This document shows positions 44,503 to 53,102 of a stretch of DNA of 64,000 bases, piece after piece. Numbering within the stretch: the stretch's first letter is position 1; the number at the start of each line of letters is the position of its first letter. This stretch comes from Paenibacillus selenitireducens (GTDB taxonomy: Bacteria; Bacillota; Bacilli; Paenibacillales; Paenibacillaceae), in NCBI RefSeq assembly GCF_002021565.1, contig NZ_MSZX01000001.1, forward strand, positions 620,027-684,026, written 5' to 3'. The notes beneath the pieces are model-generated. The model searched no databases. It saw nothing but the letters and a program-made list of their open reading frames with translations, and was not told where the DNA came from. The position numbers were made by a program, and so were the translations under genes.

Positions 44503-46338
44503 ATGGAAAATAAAACGAAAATCATGTATTGGATTACGATGATTAGGATATTAAAACCAAAGTTTTCAATTAAACTGTATCTATTCGTAATACTTCAGTG
44601 CATTCTTATCTTTGTTCCTAACCTGCAATTAATTCTTACACAAAAGATTGGCGATATCTTGCCTCAGTCAATTGCAGGAGGTGATTACGAAGACATGATC
44701 ATCTTGCTTGCTATTCAAGCTGGTGCAATGCTTGGGTTGCAGCTTCTTCATGCAACAATCAAAGTTATCGATATTCAACTTAAAAGTCAGTATAAATGTT
44801 ATCTAGAAGAAAAATTGCATACCAAGCTTTCTAAAGTGAAAATTCCGTTACTGGAGCGTGCGGAAACCCACAATCAAATTTCAACATTATATCGGGTTAT
44901 TCAAGAATTGGGTTTTCCATTACTGAAAAACTTAATCAATTTTATTCAAACGATTCTTACCTTATTGGTCATGCTATATATTATGCGAAACATTCATTGG
45001 GGAGTAATTGCGATAATCGTTGTGGTGAGCTTTGTAAATGTGCTTGCTGTTCAGAAATATATCAAAAAGCAAATGGACATTTACAGGGAAATAAGTGAGC
45101 CAGAGCGTAAGGCCAAGTATTTTTCGGGGCTATTTGTAGATAAAGAGATTGTTAATGAAATTAGGATGTTTCGAATCGCAAAGCTTATTTTATCGAAATG
45201 GAAGTTATTATTAATAGACATTGAGAATAAACAGATGAATTTAGCGAAGAGGCAAGAATATCTGTATGCGGGTATACAGATAATTACGCATATACTTCAA
45301 TTTTTTATGTTTCTTATTCTTATATTTTTTACACACTTCACGATTGGCACGTATATGCTCGTATCACAGGGGATTCTTCAGTTGCAAACAACAGCGCGTG
45401 ATCTAGTAGATTCGATCAAAAATATTCAGGAAATTACGGGCTATCTACCATCCTATTTTTGTGTTATGCAGTTGGAAGAGGAAGATGGAGAGCAGTCGGA
45501 TTCAAACCAACATTTTCATAACTTAAATAAGGAGATCCGTTTGGTGGATGTATCCTATAAATATGAGAATGCTAATACGTATGCTTTACATAAGGTCAAT
45601 CTGTCTATTAAGTCACAAGAAAAGGTTGCTATCGTTGGACATAATGGATCTGGAAAAACAACATTAGTGAAATGTATTCTTGGGCTATATGATAATTATA
45701 TTGGAGAAATTTACTATGATGATATATCTTTGAGACGGTATTCAAGAGATTCGATAAGACAACATATTTCAGTATTGTTGCAGGAATTCGGGAAATATCC
45801 GATGACATTAGAAGAAAATATCGCACTAGATTTCAGAAATGACGCACTGGATATTCCAAAAGATGATGTGGTTGATAAGAAGTTATTTGATGCACTGCAT
45901 GTAAGTGATTCTGATGATTTCATTCGTAAATTACAAACAGGAATCAAAACTTCTCTAAATCCGATCTATGAAAATGGGGTAGACTTGTCGGGGGGACAGT
46001 GGCAAAAAATTGGCCTTGCACGTGCGTACTATAAAAATGCAGATATCGTTTTTTTGGATGAACCTACATCAGCTATAGATCCACTATCCGAACATCGGTT
46101 ATTTACTGGAATGCTGCAACATTTAAGTGACAAAACTGCAGTGATTTTAACTCATAGACTCGGAATTTGTAGGTGGGTGGATAAAATAATCGTTATGGAG
46201 AATGGCAGTGTCATAGAAATGGGAACGCATCAGCAATTAATGCAGCAGGGAGGCCGTTACTGTGAAATGTACCAGAAGCAAACGACTTGGTATGGAGAAA
46301 CAGAAAATATCTTGAAGAAAGAACTCGTAAAACAGTAA
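44503..46338 (+). CDS. ABC exporter (fused permease and ATPase)
   Basis: A 611-residue half-transporter: about six membrane helices in residues 1-320 and an ATPase domain from about 350. Walker A is GHNGSGKTTL (from residue 379), the signature is LSGGQWQKIGLARAYY, Walker B is IVFLDEPTSAIDP and the switch histidine is in ILTHRLG. No C39 peptidase domain precedes the membrane part, so it would not cleave a double-glycine leader. GAGGTG precedes the ATG. Its position behind the four-cysteine peptide makes that peptide the probable cargo; self-protection by export is also possible. Confidence 0.87.
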   Translation: MENKTKIMYWITMIRILKPKFSIKLYLFVILQCILIFVPNLQLILTQKIGDILPQSIAGGDYEDMIILLAIQAGAMLGLQLLHATIKVIDIQLKSQYKCYLEEKLHTKLSKVKIPLLERAETHNQISTLYRVIQELGFPLLKNLINFIQTILTLLVMLYIMRNIHWGVIAIIVVVSFVNVLAVQKYIKKQMDIYREISEPERKAKYFSGLFVDKEIVNEIRMFRIAKLILSKWKLLLIDIENKQMNLAKRQEYLYAGIQIITHILQFFMFLILIFFTHFTIGTYMLVSQGILQLQTTARDLVDSIKNIQEITGYLPSYFCVMQLEEEDGEQSDSNQHFHNLNKEIRLVDVSYKYENANTYALHKVNLSIKSQEKVAIVGHNGSGKTTLVKCILGLYDNYIGEIYYDDISLRRYSRDSIRQHISVLLQEFGKYPMTLEENIALDFRNDALDIPKDDVVDKKLFDALHVSDSDDFIRKLQTGIKTSLNPIYENGVDLSGGQWQKIGLARAYYKNADIVFLDEPTSAIDPLSEHRLFTGMLQHLSDKTAVILTHRLGICRWVDKIIVMENGSVIEMGTHQQLMQQGGRYCEMYQKQTTWYGETENILKKELVKQ

Positions 46339-46450
46339 TTATTGCGATGAAATAAAATAATATGATTTTTTGCCGGGTTTTATTACTACAGTTATTACAA
46401 TCATTTTTGGAGGTTAGAGAATTTTATCCCCTATTGGTGAATTGTCATCC

Positions 46451-46479
46451 TTACGTTTGTAGGCACTCCGAACTATAAT
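46451..46479 (+). promoter_or_regulatory. Candidate promoter of the sugar importer operon
   Basis: TTACGT (46451-46456), a 17-base spacer and a perfect TATAAT (46474-46479). The -35 is poor, which would fit activation by the YesN-type regulator encoded downstream. No operator was identified. Confidence 0.45.
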
Positions 46480-46521
46480 AAGAATGTAAGAAAAATAAGA
46501 GCTTATTGGAGGGTCTTAAGC

Positions 46522-47889
46522 ATGAAGAAGAGTTTTATGATGTTACTCACTCTAGTATTCGTAGCTTCTATTGCACTAGCCGGTTGCGGATCGAAAGCAG
46601 AAACAAAAACAACAGATGAGAAAACTCCAACAACTGACGCAACTCAAACACCTACAGAGCCAGAAAAAAAATCAGAACCTTTCTCAATCACACTTCGTCA
46701 CATTCAAGTTGGTGAACCGCAAAAGAACCGGTTAGCGATTTTGCAAGACGTGGTTAAGAAAACAGAAGCTGATGTACCAGGTTTGAAAATCGAGCTTGAC
46801 GGTGTAGAAGATAACACGAACCGTAACACGAAATTGCCAGCCGAGATGGCAGCGGGTAATGTACCTCAAATTTTCGACTTATTCGGCGGTACGAAAGATG
46901 CTCAAAAATATGCACAAGCAGGTAAATTGTTAGACCTAACTCCAATCATCGAAGAACTTGGCATTAAAGATCAATTCATGGATCTTTCCGCGTTCAGTGT
47001 AGATGGTAAAGTGTATGGTTTGCCGATTGGTTCCAGTGCTGAAGGAATGTACTACAATACAGAAATCTTCACGAAATATAACTTGACAGCACCAAAAACT
47101 TGGGATGAGTTCGAAAATATTCTAGCAACATTGAAATCGAACGGTGTTACTCCGCTTGCTGGCTTTGCTAAAGATGGTTGGGCAGCTGCGATGTTGCCAA
47201 ACTCCTTATGGGCAAGATATGCTGGACCTGAATTCATCGCTGGTCTAAAAGATAACACTAGTGACTGGACTAGTCCAGAGATTACTGCTGCAATGACAAA
47301 ATTAGATGAGTGGAACAAAAAGGAATACTTCGTTAAAGGTCAATTGGGAATTGACTATGCAGGACGTATTGGTCAAATCTCGACAGGCAAAGCTGCATTG
47401 ATGTTTGACGGATCTTGGTCCTCCTCCTCATTCGCTGACCCTAAACAAGCAGGGGATGTTGTTGGTAAAATTGGCTTCTTCTTCTTGCCTCCAGCTCCTG
47501 GCGGTAAAGGTGACCAAACAGCTGTTAATGGTAACTCTTCTGCCAACGGATATGGTTTCAGAGCAGACTTGAACGAAAATGAACTTAAAGCAGCTAAAGC
47601 ATTTATCAAGAACATGTATACGCTTGAAAACCAAGAAAAAGGCTTGTTGACTGATAATACATTGCCTTCGATGAAATTACCGAAAGAAAGCACTGATAAA
47701 GTAACTGACCAAATCGTTCGTCAAGTAACAGAAGGTATGAGTGCTGCTGGCGCATTATTCCCAGTGTTTGATGCTTTTGTAACTTCTGAAGTGAACACAG
47801 CCATTGAACAAAACGTTCAAAAATTGTTTAGTGGAAAAATCACGCCTGCAGAGTTTGGACAAAACGTAGCAAAAGCTGCTGGCAAATAA
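46522..47889 (+). CDS. Sugar ABC importer, solute-binding lipoprotein
   Basis: A 455-residue family 1 extracellular solute-binding protein. The signal peptide ends in ALAGCGSK (lipobox cysteine Cys21), followed by a Thr/Pro/Glu-rich linker and the ligand-binding fold (IFDLFGGTKDAQKYAQAG, LPIGSSAEGMYYNTEIF, AALMFDGSWSSSS). Aromatic residues suggest a carbohydrate ligand. GGAGGG precedes the ATG. It is the first gene of an operon with two permeases, a sensor pair and a beta-N-acetylhexosaminidase, so an amino-sugar oligosaccharide is a plausible ligand (inference). Confidence 0.9.
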   Translation: MKKSFMMLLTLVFVASIALAGCGSKAETKTTDEKTPTTDATQTPTEPEKKSEPFSITLRHIQVGEPQKNRLAILQDVVKKTEADVPGLKIELDGVEDNTNRNTKLPAEMAAGNVPQIFDLFGGTKDAQKYAQAGKLLDLTPIIEELGIKDQFMDLSAFSVDGKVYGLPIGSSAEGMYYNTEIFTKYNLTAPKTWDEFENILATLKSNGVTPLAGFAKDGWAAAMLPNSLWARYAGPEFIAGLKDNTSDWTSPEITAAMTKLDEWNKKEYFVKGQLGIDYAGRIGQISTGKAALMFDGSWSSSSFADPKQAGDVVGKIGFFFLPPAPGGKGDQTAVNGNSSANGYGFRADLNENELKAAKAFIKNMYTLENQEKGLLTDNTLPSMKLPKESTDKVTDQIVRQVTEGMSAAGALFPVFDAFVTSEVNTAIEQNVQKLFSGKITPAEFGQNVAKAAGK

Positions 47890-47962
47890 GATTGATTAGA
47901 TTCCGTTGGAGGTATCGCCCGCCCTGGTGGGCGATACCTTTTTCACTAGAGGAGGGACTACC

Positions 47963-48847
47963 ATGAATAAGGCATTAAGAAACCCAGCGATATATATATT
48001 GTTTATTGTGCCGTCACTCATACTGTACTTTTTATTCTTTATTTACCCGTTAATCACTTCTGTCTACTATGGCTTTACGGATTGGGATGGTTTGAATAAT
48101 CCGCAGTTTGTCGGATTTGATAATTTCGTTAAGTTATTCGAGGATGCTGATTTCTTGCATTCGATTCTAAATAACATTTATTTTATTTGCTTCTCTGTAG
48201 GGATTCAAGTTCCATTAATTATACTTTTTGCATTGCTTATAGGATCTGTTAAGAGATTCCAACGTCTATATAAAACGACGGTATTCTTACCATCGATCTT
48301 ATCGACTTCTGTAATCGGGATTTTATGGGGATTTATTTACGATCCAGATATGGGTTTGCTCAATCGTTTTTTAGGGTTGTTTGGCGTTGATACGATTTAT
48401 TGGTTGTCTGATGAAAAAACCGCATTTCTTTCAATATTAATCACAAATGCATGGCAATGGATGGGATTCTATATTGTGCTTGTCTTGGCAGCAATTCTAG
48501 CCATTCCAAAAGAGTTGACAGAAGCAGCAGCAATCGACGGTGCAACTGGATTTCAACAAGCAACAAAAATTACAGTACCGCTAATAATGCCGATTATTTC
48601 CGTAGTTATTATGCTTTCCATCGCAGGTGCGATGCGGGTAGTTGATATCGTTATCGTCATGACTAAAGGTGGTCCGGCAGGGTCGACGGATGTAATGGCT
48701 TCTTATATGGTGTCGAGAGCATTCAGTTATGGTCAGTATGGTTATGGTACGACAATTGCCTTAATCATCTTCGTATTCTCGTTAGTTCTTACAGCCCTCT
48801 ATCAGATTGCATTTAACAGAAAAGCAAGTGAAGGGGTTGAATACTAA
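47963..48847 (+). CDS. Sugar ABC importer permease 1 (MalF type)
   Basis: A 294-residue inner permease with six membrane helices. PSLILYFLFFIYPLITSVYYG starts the first helix region; the loop that docks the ATPase is EAAAIDGATGFQQATKITVP. The ATG at 47963 has GGAGGG upstream; an in-frame start 57 bases earlier lies in a spacer and lacks a ribosome site. Between the lipoprotein gene and this gene is a short hairpin (CCGCCCTGGTGGGCG region, 47917-47933) that could lower downstream expression. Confidence 0.9.
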   Translation: MNKALRNPAIYILFIVPSLILYFLFFIYPLITSVYYGFTDWDGLNNPQFVGFDNFVKLFEDADFLHSILNNIYFICFSVGIQVPLIILFALLIGSVKRFQRLYKTTVFLPSILSTSVIGILWGFIYDPDMGLLNRFLGLFGVDTIYWLSDEKTAFLSILITNAWQWMGFYIVLVLAAILAIPKELTEAAAIDGATGFQQATKITVPLIMPIISVVIMLSIAGAMRVVDIVIVMTKGGPAGSTDVMASYMVSRAFSYGQYGYGTTIALIIFVFSLVLTALYQIAFNRKASEGVEY

Positions 48848-49677
48848 TGATGAAATCAATCAAGAAAATATCTCCTCATTTTGTATTACTTCTTTATGTG
48901 GCTGTTATTCTATATCCATTTGTTTTCGTTATTCTGTCTTCATTTAAAACGAATAACCAAGAGATACAAAGCAATCCTTGGGGACTTCCTAACGTATTTA
49001 CCTTTTCAAACTATTCTGAAGTTTGGGTGAAAGGTAAAATCAGTGTTTATTTCTTTAATAGTTTGTACTTGTCTTTAGCAGCGGCAGTTTGTGGTGTAAT
49101 CTTAGCAGCCATGATGTCCTTTGCGATTACTCGTATGAAATTCACGAAATCTAGTAAATGGTTGTATCAATTCATTCTTGTTGGTATGTTGATTCCAGGG
49201 AATGCATTGTTTATCGCACAATATATTCTCGTTGCTGACATGGGTATTCTTGGTACGCACTGGGCTTTGTTCTTACCATATACTGCAGGTGCAATACCTT
49301 TGAGTGTTCTCTTGGTTTCTGCATTTATGAAAGCCATTCCTAGTGAAATTGAAGAAGCGGCGGTTATTGATGGATTGAGTGCTGGTGGAATGTTTGTTAG
49401 AATAATATTACCACTCACGGTACCAGCGTTAGTCACTGTATTTATTGTTAACTTCTTGGGTAACTGGAATGAGTTCCTATTATCTAACTTCTTCTTAAGT
49501 AAAGACTCGCTAAAAACGCTCCCGACAGGGATGGCTGGATTTAGAGATGCCTTCCAAACAAACTATGCATTGGTATGTACAGGGATTATTTATAGTGTGG
49601 TACCTGTATTTATCTTGTACGCTGTATTGCAAGAAAAAATTATCGCTGGCCTAACAGCGGGTAGCGTCAAAGGATAA
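48847..49677 (+). CDS. Sugar ABC importer permease 2 (MalG type)
   Basis: A 276-residue second permease with six helices and the docking loop EAAVIDGLSAGGMFVRIILP. NNQEIQSNPWGLPNVFTFSNY after the first helix is typical of MalG-like subunits. The start overlaps the stop codon of permease 1. No ATPase gene lies in this operon; a shared ATPase such as MsmX is expected elsewhere in the genome. Confidence 0.9.
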   Translation: MMKSIKKISPHFVLLLYVAVILYPFVFVILSSFKTNNQEIQSNPWGLPNVFTFSNYSEVWVKGKISVYFFNSLYLSLAAAVCGVILAAMMSFAITRMKFTKSSKWLYQFILVGMLIPGNALFIAQYILVADMGILGTHWALFLPYTAGAIPLSVLLVSAFMKAIPSEIEEAAVIDGLSAGGMFVRIILPLTVPALVTVFIVNFLGNWNEFLLSNFFLSKDSLKTLPTGMAGFRDAFQTNYALVCTGIIYSVVPVFILYAVLQEKIIAGLTAGSVKG

Positions 49678-49702
49678 GACATAAAGGAGCGATAAAATTG
49701 GT

Positions 49703-51529
49703 ATGAATTTAAGATTCAAACTATTCACAGCATTTTTATCGCTCATTATTATTCCTTTGGTGGTTATTGGTACATCGGCATACTTTTTTATCTCAGATAT
49801 GATCGAAAAAAAATATTCGCAACAATCTGAAATTACGTTAAAAGCGATTAGTCAGAGTGCGAATATTCTTTTTATGGAAATGGATAAAGTGACTGATAGC
49901 ACCATCGCGAGTAAAGCCATTCAAGACGTGTTACTGAATGGTTCGGCATACGCAGAAAATGATCCGATTAAAATGAATAAATTGCAAACAGAATTCAGGG
50001 ATATGCTCGTATTGCATCCATCCGTGAGTTTTGCGTATATGTATACATTTAGAGACTCGGGCATTACGAAAATATATTCCCGCGGAAACTCAAATGAAAT
50101 GGATTTTGAAGCATTTAAACATTATTCCCTTTATCGAACGGTGATTCAAAGAGACGGTATACCCAAATGGGTAGGTCCTTATGAGCATCCGGAGTTGACA
50201 GGGGATGAGTCTGTTTTTACCCAAATTCGTGTTGTCAAAGATATCTCTACACTTGCGAATCAAGGTGTCTTGTTCGTTCAAATTAAAAGCTCGGGTCTTG
50301 AGTCGTTGTTCAGAACGTTTCGGGTAGATCAGGATGCTCATGATATTCGATTTTTTATTGTGAATGATGAGGGATTGGTTTATTTTGATAGTTCAAATCA
50401 ATTGCAAAAAGATAATATCAAGAATTATCTTAAGAAAAATGTAAAGCTAGGTAAAAGCTTTCAAAGTAATCGTATGATGTTCGATGGAAAAGAAAGCGTA
50501 GTTTCAAGCTCTGGACTTGGAAGAGAGAATTGGCATATCGTTTCTGTTACTTCATGGGATTCCTTATCTAGGGAAGTGAATCTATATATCAAATGGTTAG
50601 CAATTTTAATTTCATTATCTTTACTCGCCGCATTACTATTTAATTTGATATTCATGAATCGGATTACCCGTTCTATTACACACATTGTACGATTAATGCG
50701 TCGTGTGGAGGAAGGGGATATGTGGGTTCGTATGGATGAGAGAGGTAAAGATGAAATCAATATGCTATCCAGAGGGTTCAATCAACTGATCGATCGAATT
50801 AATGAACTGTTTGAACGTGTGAAGCTAGAACAGCAGCATAAGAATAAAGCAGAGATGCGTCTGTTACAAGCGCAAATAAAACCGCATTTTCTATTTAATA
50901 CGCTCGAATCTATTAATGTATTAGCCATTCAAAATGAAGGCCGTAAAGTGAGTCAAATGGTCTATCGGCTTGCTAGTATTTTGCGGATAAGCATTCAAGA
51001 TAAAGAAGAAATCAGTATTTCTCAAGAGATAGAACATCTGCGCAGTTATCTAGAAATTCAAAAATTCCGATTTACGGAGCTTTTTGATTTTGAAATCAAT
51101 ATTCCAGACGAAGTTATGCGATGTACGATTCTAAAATTGACGTTGCAACCACTTGTGGAAAACTCAATCCAACATGGCTTTGATGGGATTCAATTTCAAG
51201 GTATCATTGAGGTTACAGGCTCTATCGATGGCAATGACGTTGTTATCATGGTACGTGATAATGGTATTGGAATGTCCAATAAACAGTTAAACAAGTTTCA
51301 GTATATGGTTACAGATGATACTGGATCGTTTCGTGTAGAAGATCCCGTGCAAGATGAGCGTCGTGGTTTGGGTGTCCGCAGCGTAGCAGACAGAATTCGT
51401 ATCCAATACGGATATCGATATGGTTTATATATTTGCTCCGAGGAACAACACGGGACAGTCATTCAAGTTAGGATACCAAAATATGGGCCAGGTGATGTAA
51501 ATGAAGCTAAAAGCGATGCTCGTCGATGA
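49703..51529 (+). CDS. YesM-type sensor histidine kinase
   Basis: A 608-residue membrane kinase. Helices at about 10-32 and 290-312 enclose a large extracellular Cache-type sensor; a HAMP domain follows (RITRSITHIVRLMRRVEEGD), then a His_kinase domain with the histidine in QAQIKPHFLFNTLESI and ATPase motifs LTLQPLVENSIQHGF and VRDNGIGMS. AAAGGAG is 13 bases before the ATG, a long spacing. It lies 25 bases after the permease gene and overlaps its response regulator by 29 bases. It probably senses the importer's sugar. Confidence 0.9.
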   Translation: MNLRFKLFTAFLSLIIIPLVVIGTSAYFFISDMIEKKYSQQSEITLKAISQSANILFMEMDKVTDSTIASKAIQDVLLNGSAYAENDPIKMNKLQTEFRDMLVLHPSVSFAYMYTFRDSGITKIYSRGNSNEMDFEAFKHYSLYRTVIQRDGIPKWVGPYEHPELTGDESVFTQIRVVKDISTLANQGVLFVQIKSSGLESLFRTFRVDQDAHDIRFFIVNDEGLVYFDSSNQLQKDNIKNYLKKNVKLGKSFQSNRMMFDGKESVVSSSGLGRENWHIVSVTSWDSLSREVNLYIKWLAILISLSLLAALLFNLIFMNRITRSITHIVRLMRRVEEGDMWVRMDERGKDEINMLSRGFNQLIDRINELFERVKLEQQHKNKAEMRLLQAQIKPHFLFNTLESINVLAIQNEGRKVSQMVYRLASILRISIQDKEEISISQEIEHLRSYLEIQKFRFTELFDFEINIPDEVMRCTILKLTLQPLVENSIQHGFDGIQFQGIIEVTGSIDGNDVVIMVRDNGIGMSNKQLNKFQYMVTDDTGSFRVEDPVQDERRGLGVRSVADRIRIQYGYRYGLYICSEEQHGTVIQVRIPKYGPGDVNEAKSDARR

Positions 51530-53102
51530 TGAGATACATATACTGAATAATTTGAAGAGCGTGTTGCCTTGGGAAGAGTTAAATATTGAAGTTGTGGCTC
51601 TGGCGAGAAATGGGGCTGAGGCTTTAGAAGTCGTAAAAACAGAACAACCTGACATCATTTTTTGCGATATCAGAATGCCTGTTATGGATGGTCTAACGTT
51701 CTTGCGTGAACTTCGGAATATTGATTCGGAATGCGAAGTGTTGATGTTAACGGGGTATGAAGAGTTCGAGTATGCAAGAGTTGCTCTGCAAAAAGGTGTA
51801 CGAGATTACATTCTTAAACCTATTAACTATGAGGAATTGGAAGATATTCTGCGTCGAGTCGCAGGGATTATTCGCACCCATAAAATGGAGAAACAAATGG
51901 CAGAGCGAAGATGGGGGAAAATGATAGACCTTGCTTATGAGAAAATGATGTTTGATGTACTCATGGGCTACTCGAATGGGGATGCGAATTACTTTATCTC
52001 GGAAGAGGACCAACGTGTTGAGGACTTAGAGTACGTCGTCATGATTGTGGACTTGGACCATTACTCGGAGAAATCAGTGACTTGGAATGACAACGAGCGT
52101 AAGCTCTGGAATTTCGCGGTGAGCAATGTACTGCAGGATGCATTAAAAGAGTACCATCTGAAATACGCTGCCTTACAGACACGTGAAGGTGAATGGTGTC
52201 TAATCATTCAATTTTACCATGATAGCTTTAATGTTTTGGAAGAGGAAATCCGCGAATGGGCAGGTTGTTTGCAGAACGCTGTGAAGGACAATATCAAAAT
52301 GGGCGTTAGTGTCGGATTCGATCGTGGTCCTGTATTCATGACAGGTCTGTCGGCAGCCTACAAAAATATTCAACGTTTTCTGTTGGTGAATGCCGAGATG
52401 GAGCAAGTGATTTCAGTGCACGATGTCATATCTGACGCTGTGGAGCCAACGGGATCGCAATGGAAAATGATTGAAGATATTGTCTCTGGATTACGGCATG
52501 GAGATCGTGCCAAAATGGATAAAACATTACATACACTCAAGACAAGCTTTATCTCTTCCAGCGATCCGTCTTTGAAGCAGGCTGAGAAATTCCTGTATTA
52601 CTTAGCTATCCACTTGCTGCGTGAAATGCGTGAGATGGATGTATTATCAACAACAGAGGAAGAAGAAGTTTGGACAAAGTTCAAGTATAATGTGAGTGTC
52701 AAAGATTTGCTTGTTGCTATTACGGATTTAGTGAATCGCGCACTCGATGTAACGACGAGCAAGAAATCCAGCGAACTGCTGATGATCTCAGCGAAAGATT
52801 ACATTCAACGAAATCTGGGATCGGATATTGGGATCGATGAAATAGCAGATCACTTGGGAATCAGTTGCAGTTATTTCAGTTTATTGTTCAAAAATTATTT
52901 CGGGGAAACCTTCGTTGAATATTTGACGAAGCAGCGCATGGAGCTTGCGAAATCGTTGTTAGTGATTAGTGATAAGAGCATTACGCAAATCGGATCGCTG
53001 GTCGGGTATATGGAACGTCGATATTTCACGAAAGTGTTCCAGAAGTATACCGGCATGACCCCATCAGACTATCGGGAGAGAAAGGTGGAGGAACAGGAAT
53101 GA
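51501..53102 (+). CDS. YesN-type AraC response regulator
   Basis: A 533-residue regulator: receiver domain 1-125 (VDDEIHIL, phosphorylated aspartate in IIFCDIRMPVMDG, lysine in DYILKPINYEE), a long middle region of unknown function, and an AraC-type DNA-binding domain in the last 100 residues (IGIDEIADHLGISCSYFSLLFK, TQIGSLVGYMERRYFTKVF; each shortened here). It overlaps the kinase gene and the following hexosaminidase gene, so the three are translated together. It likely activates the importer operon. Confidence 0.9.
   Translation: MKLKAMLVDDEIHILNNLKSVLPWEELNIEVVALARNGAEALEVVKTEQPDIIFCDIRMPVMDGLTFLRELRNIDSECEVLMLTGYEEFEYARVALQKGVRDYILKPINYEELEDILRRVAGIIRTHKMEKQMAERRWGKMIDLAYEKMMFDVLMGYSNGDANYFISEEDQRVEDLEYVVMIVDLDHYSEKSVTWNDNERKLWNFAVSNVLQDALKEYHLKYAALQTREGEWCLIIQFYHDSFNVLEEEIREWAGCLQNAVKDNIKMGVSVGFDRGPVFMTGLSAAYKNIQRFLLVNAEMEQVISVHDVISDAVEPTGSQWKMIEDIVSGLRHGDRAKMDKTLHTLKTSFISSSDPSLKQAEKFLYYLAIHLLREMREMDVLSTTEEEEVWTKFKYNVSVKDLLVAITDLVNRALDVTTSKKSSELLMISAKDYIQRNLGSDIGIDEIADHLGISCSYFSLLFKNYFGETFVEYLTKQRMELAKSLLVISDKSITQIGSLVGYMERRYFTKVFQKYTGMTPSDYRERKVEEQE

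Noticed and set aside
44503-46338. Exporter considered as a double-glycine peptidase transporter
   Set aside because: The N-terminus starts directly with membrane helices and has no C39 cysteine-protease domain.
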